From contig CAWCGF010000013.1 in NCBI GenBank assembly GCA_963794955.1, positions 62,001 through 126,000 on the forward strand: a stretch of 64,000 nt of DNA, given 5' to 3'. The translations under genes and the position numbers were made by a program. Shown here one piece after another: positions 60,879-64,000 of the stretch; the stretch's first letter is position 1; every line of letters begins with the position of its first letter. The stretch is from JAFDVL01 sp963794955. Its GTDB lineage: Bacteria > Acidobacteriota > Blastocatellia > RBC074. The notes beneath the pieces are model-generated. The model ran no database searches. It worked only from the letters and a program-made list of their open reading frames with translations, and was not told the origin of the DNA.

Positions 60879-63800
60879 TCACTTCCCCGACGCTAACTTA
60901 GCCCCATTGATCCACTCCAAAATCGTCCGATACGCCGCGTCTTCCACGCCTGTCCAACGCTGTCCGCCGCCGTGTGGAATCTTCTTCGCGCCGACCAATC
61001 CTTCCACCTCAGCATTGCCCACAGGCTTGCGCAGGAGCAGGCTATTTTCCGGCACTATGCGATCAACCACACGTAGCGCCGAAGTGAAGTTTTCGCGCAT
61101 CTGCGCTTCTGTCCATTTGCCGCTCACCTCCGGCAGGTTCAGCTTCAAAACGGTGTGGTTGTAATGGCAATCCATACACGCGTTGCCGTCGCGGCCTTTG
61201 GCGGACAGGAGCGGCATCACCCGCTGCACAAAGTAATCGTAATCCAGATTTGTGGACGAAGTTTTCCCCACGTTTGCCGTAGCTTTGGCAATCGCCGCCG
61301 CGCCATCCAAATAGGCATCGCCCTGCCCTTGCACAAAGGCGACGGCTTGTTCCTGCAACGAAGCGTTTTTGTCCACCATCAATTTTGCCAGGCTGGCTTT
61401 GACCGCTGCATTTTTGAGCAACGAAGGCGCGCGCCGCGCAGCACTTAAGGCAGCCGCGCGAACCTGATCGTTGCTGTCATAGCAGGCTTCGGCTACGAGT
61501 GCGGGCAATGACAAGTCGGGTTGCGCCGCAGTCGTGTCATTCACCAGTCCCAGCACTAACCGTCGTTTTGCGGAATCCTTGTTGTTTAGCAGTGCAGTCA
61601 GCGCAGCCTGTATTGACGGGGCAGCACGCCATTCCGCTTTGCTCATAGCCAATTGTGCGGCGGCGCGTTGCAACGGCTCTTCGCTTGCTTGCAAGGCAGC
61701 GGTGACACGCACTTGCAGTTCTCTGTCAGTGCTCAAATGCGGGAAATCCGCGAGCGCCAACAGCGCAGCAGGCGCGACGCTGCGCTCCGCCTTCAAAGCG
61801 AAATCGCGCACCGCTGCATCCAGCTTTTCGGCGCGTGCTTCTTCGTTGCTGAACACTTTTATGCGTTCGAGTCCGGCGGTTTGCGCAGCCGGATATTGAC
61901 TGGTCAACAATGATTTCAAAATGCCAATCGCCGCTTGTTTGTTTTGTTCGCGCACCGCGAGCGGCAACAATCGGTAGGTTTCCTGCGCCGCATAGCGAAT
62001 CTCGGCGCTTGGATTATTCAGTTGTTGCAGCACGAGCAGCGGCAGCGAATCCAATGCCTGATCGCGCACCGTGTTCGCCGCGACGATGGCTTGTTTGCGC
62101 AGCTTCAGGTTATCGGAGGCGATGAGCGGAGCAACGCTTTTTCCATCAGCTTTGCGCCGTCGTCGTAAAACTGCACGTTCTCGACATCGTTGCCGATGCG
62201 CGTGTAGCGGCCTCCGCCTGCGTAGCCGCCCGCGCGCAAGTGGAATTCCGTGATCGCCTGCAACAAGCCTTCGCGTTGCAGCGCATTGCCAGTTTCAAGC
62301 GCCGCCGCAATGCGCTTCGCCATTTGCAAACTGTGTTCCCGATGCCCGCGCTTCGCCTGTTCGCGGTCTTCGGGCGTAGCCAGCAACGCAATCCAGTTGT
62401 TGTACAGATAGCGCACGTTTTCATCCGCCATGCTGTACAACGCTTCGATCAAATTGCGCCGCACCCAGGGGTGCGTTTCGGTTGAGAGTTGATAGATTGC
62501 CAAATCTACAATTGCCCATTTTTTTGTTTCATCATGTGTCCAATAAAACCATTGCGACAAGGATTTCGCGGCCTGCATTCTGATCAGAGGAGATTTAGAA
62601 TAACTCATCTGAAATCCCAAACCACTAAATCGGCGTTTGCCCTGATCGGTTAATTTAGCAAAATGCTGCGCGACAATTCTTTCCAGCCCCCAAAAGATTC
62701 TCTCTCCACCTCCAAGCTCAGAATCATCAAAGGACGCCCTAATCAGGGATTGCCGAATTGCCCAAGCAGCACTTAACTGAACCATCTTCGCTTGATCGTT
62801 AAGGGCAACTCTCAAATATGGTTCCTCACTCGCCATACGCCCAAGCGCCATCGTAGCAAACATTCTTAATGCTGGTTCTTCACTCTCAAGTGTTTTTTCA
62901 ATCTCCTTTAGGACAGTACGATTCGGAGTTTGCCAAATTGCTCCCAGTTGCTGAATCGCGGCGTATGGCTCACCAGACAACTTCTCCGGCGTCGCAGCAT
63001 TCCATCCCTTCTGCTTGTTCGCTTCGGGATACAACTGCGACAGCGCCATCACGGCGAATTGCGTTTCTCGAAACGGTGTCCGAAAGTTTTCATACGATTG
63101 GCGCGGATCGAACCAGCCGCCCCATTCCTGTTGGCGCGCGAGCAAATAGTCTACGCCGCGCTTGATCTGCGGATGATCAGGTTTGTAGCCTGCGAGTGCG
63201 AGCGTGTAGAGACTGTGGCCGGTTTGAAATTCGACAGGGGCGCTCTCCGGCTCAAAGAGCATTGACCATTGCCCGTCCGTGCGTTGCAACGACAGGATGC
63301 GGTCGGTGTTGCGTTTGATCTTGTCGGCATAGCCCGCTCGATCAATCATCAGCATCGCCTGCGTTTGATAGCACAGGTCAATCAGGTTCTTGTGCCGATC
63401 CTGTTCGATCAGCTTGCGCATCTGATTGCGGTATTCAATAGATTCTTTGGCTTCGTCTTTATTGGGTACCTGCTTCGCGTATTCATCAAACGACTTCCAC
63501 GAATACATCGCCACTTCGTAGGCGCTGACGAGCGGCGTGTTGCCGTTGCTTTCATCGTTCGGCAAGTACGTGCGGCCTTTGTAATACAGCTTCAAATAGT
63601 TAATGACGCCTTTCAGGTACTCGGTGTGCTTCTCGCCCGTGACTTCGGTTTCGTAGATGTTCAGTAAACCCGCCATCCGGCTCAGCACATTCGCCGAGGC
63701 CGAAATCACGCGCGTCCAACTCGCTTCGGGAAAGCCGTAAAACGGGCGCGTCGTGTTGTAAAACCGCTCGGTCATAAATTGCAACGCGGCACGTTTTTGT

Positions 63801-64000
63801 ATTGGGTAGCCATTTTGCTTGGCAGTCAATTCGGCACGAATCGGGAAATGCGTTGCGTGACAGGCGACACAGCCCTGCGTTTCGTTATGGGTGCTGGAAA
63901 TGCGATTGACGATGCCGCCGTGACGCGGCGTGTTCGCGTGCCAACTGTCGCCCGCACTGATGATAAAATCCATTCCGGCGCGCACGGCTTTGCGCGGGTC
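60879..64000 (-). CDS. Heme-c/HEAT-repeat secreted protein, 5' end beyond the window (one frameshift)
   Basis: The reading frame is open to the window edge (the first visible codons read DPRKAVRAGMDF), so the start lies outside. It has a heme motif CVACHATHF, a squalene-cyclase-like alpha/alpha region (YEVAMYSWKSFDEYAKQ ... LLARQQEWGGWFDPRQSYENF), many HEAT-type repeats (MFATMALGRMASEEPYL and similar), and a second heme motif CMDCHYNH near the C-terminus. The frame changes once at about 62140-62155, with one base apparently missing; KSVAPLIASDNLKLRKQAIV continues on the other side. Such large cytochrome/HEAT proteins occur in Planctomycetota and Acidobacteriota and may be electron-transfer or glycan-linked proteins. 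Confidence 0.75.

Noticed and set aside
62105..62155. Two separate genes instead of one HEAT-cytochrome gene
   Set aside because: The HEAT repeats continue across the junction (KSVAPLIASDNLKLRKQ) with no start codon or ribosome site for a second gene.

Overview
The window reads as a piece of an Acidobacteriota chromosome, most plausibly class Blastocatellia. I infer this from the gene repertoire, without a database search: an Oar-type TonB receptor with an N-terminal carboxypeptidase-like domain, a sigma factor paired with a Ser/Thr kinase, winged-helix/TPR and CHAT/TPR proteins, DUF4384 and VWA proteins, Tat-exported Gfo/Idh/MocA oxidoreductases, many secreted peptidases and a PQQ dehydrogenase with its cytochrome c. 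I found no tRNA, rRNA, CRISPR array, insertion sequence or prophage.

Layout. 1-7.4 kb: an HXXEE membrane protein, then a secreted S9 peptidase, an M14 carboxypeptidase and a TPR protein. 7.6-16.4 kb: a winged-helix/TPR regulator, an enolase-superfamily enzyme, a PQQ dehydrogenase with cytochrome c, a heavily damaged dienelactone hydrolase/SnoaL fusion, and an M28 peptidase. 16.7-27.4 kb: a Tat-secreted oxidoreductase, then a signalling stretch with an ECF sigma factor, a Ser/Thr kinase, a papain-like protease, an unknown partner, a Lys-rich micropeptide, a TPR-CHAT protease and a DUF4384 protein. 27.5-31.3 kb: a ThiF/MoeB enzyme, thrB, an FKBP isomerase and an HNH endonuclease with a small overlapping partner. 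31.3-41.8 kb: a histidine biosynthesis run (hisZ, hisG, an FTR-beta-like gene, hisD, hisC, hisB, hisH). It is interrupted by a TonB receptor gene and by a DUF4258/YgiT toxin-antitoxin-like pair; hisA, hisF and hisI/E are absent. 41.9-50.6 kb: hslO, a HhH-GPD glycosylase, xerC, a TIGR01777 epimerase, and a second sigma operon with a membrane-anchored protein, a DUF4252 protein and a VWA protein. 50.6-60.7 kb, all on the minus strand: sulfatase, Na+/solute symporter, SnoaL-like protein, DUF5009 acyltransferase, GH29 fucosidase, Gfo/Idh/MocA and ROK repressor, which together look like a locus for sulfated, fucose-containing glycans. The right edge holds a truncated heme-c/HEAT-repeat protein.

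Two things stand out at the DNA level. First, at least 17 long composite palindromes lie between genes. They are built from short tandem units arranged as inverted repeats, fall into several sequence families, and in a few cases are translated: in the kinase activation segment, in the CHAT domain and at the ThrB N-terminus. Second, eight genes carry single-base frameshifts, mostly one extra base each. These are either uncorrected sequencing indels or real decay. The his genes are intact.
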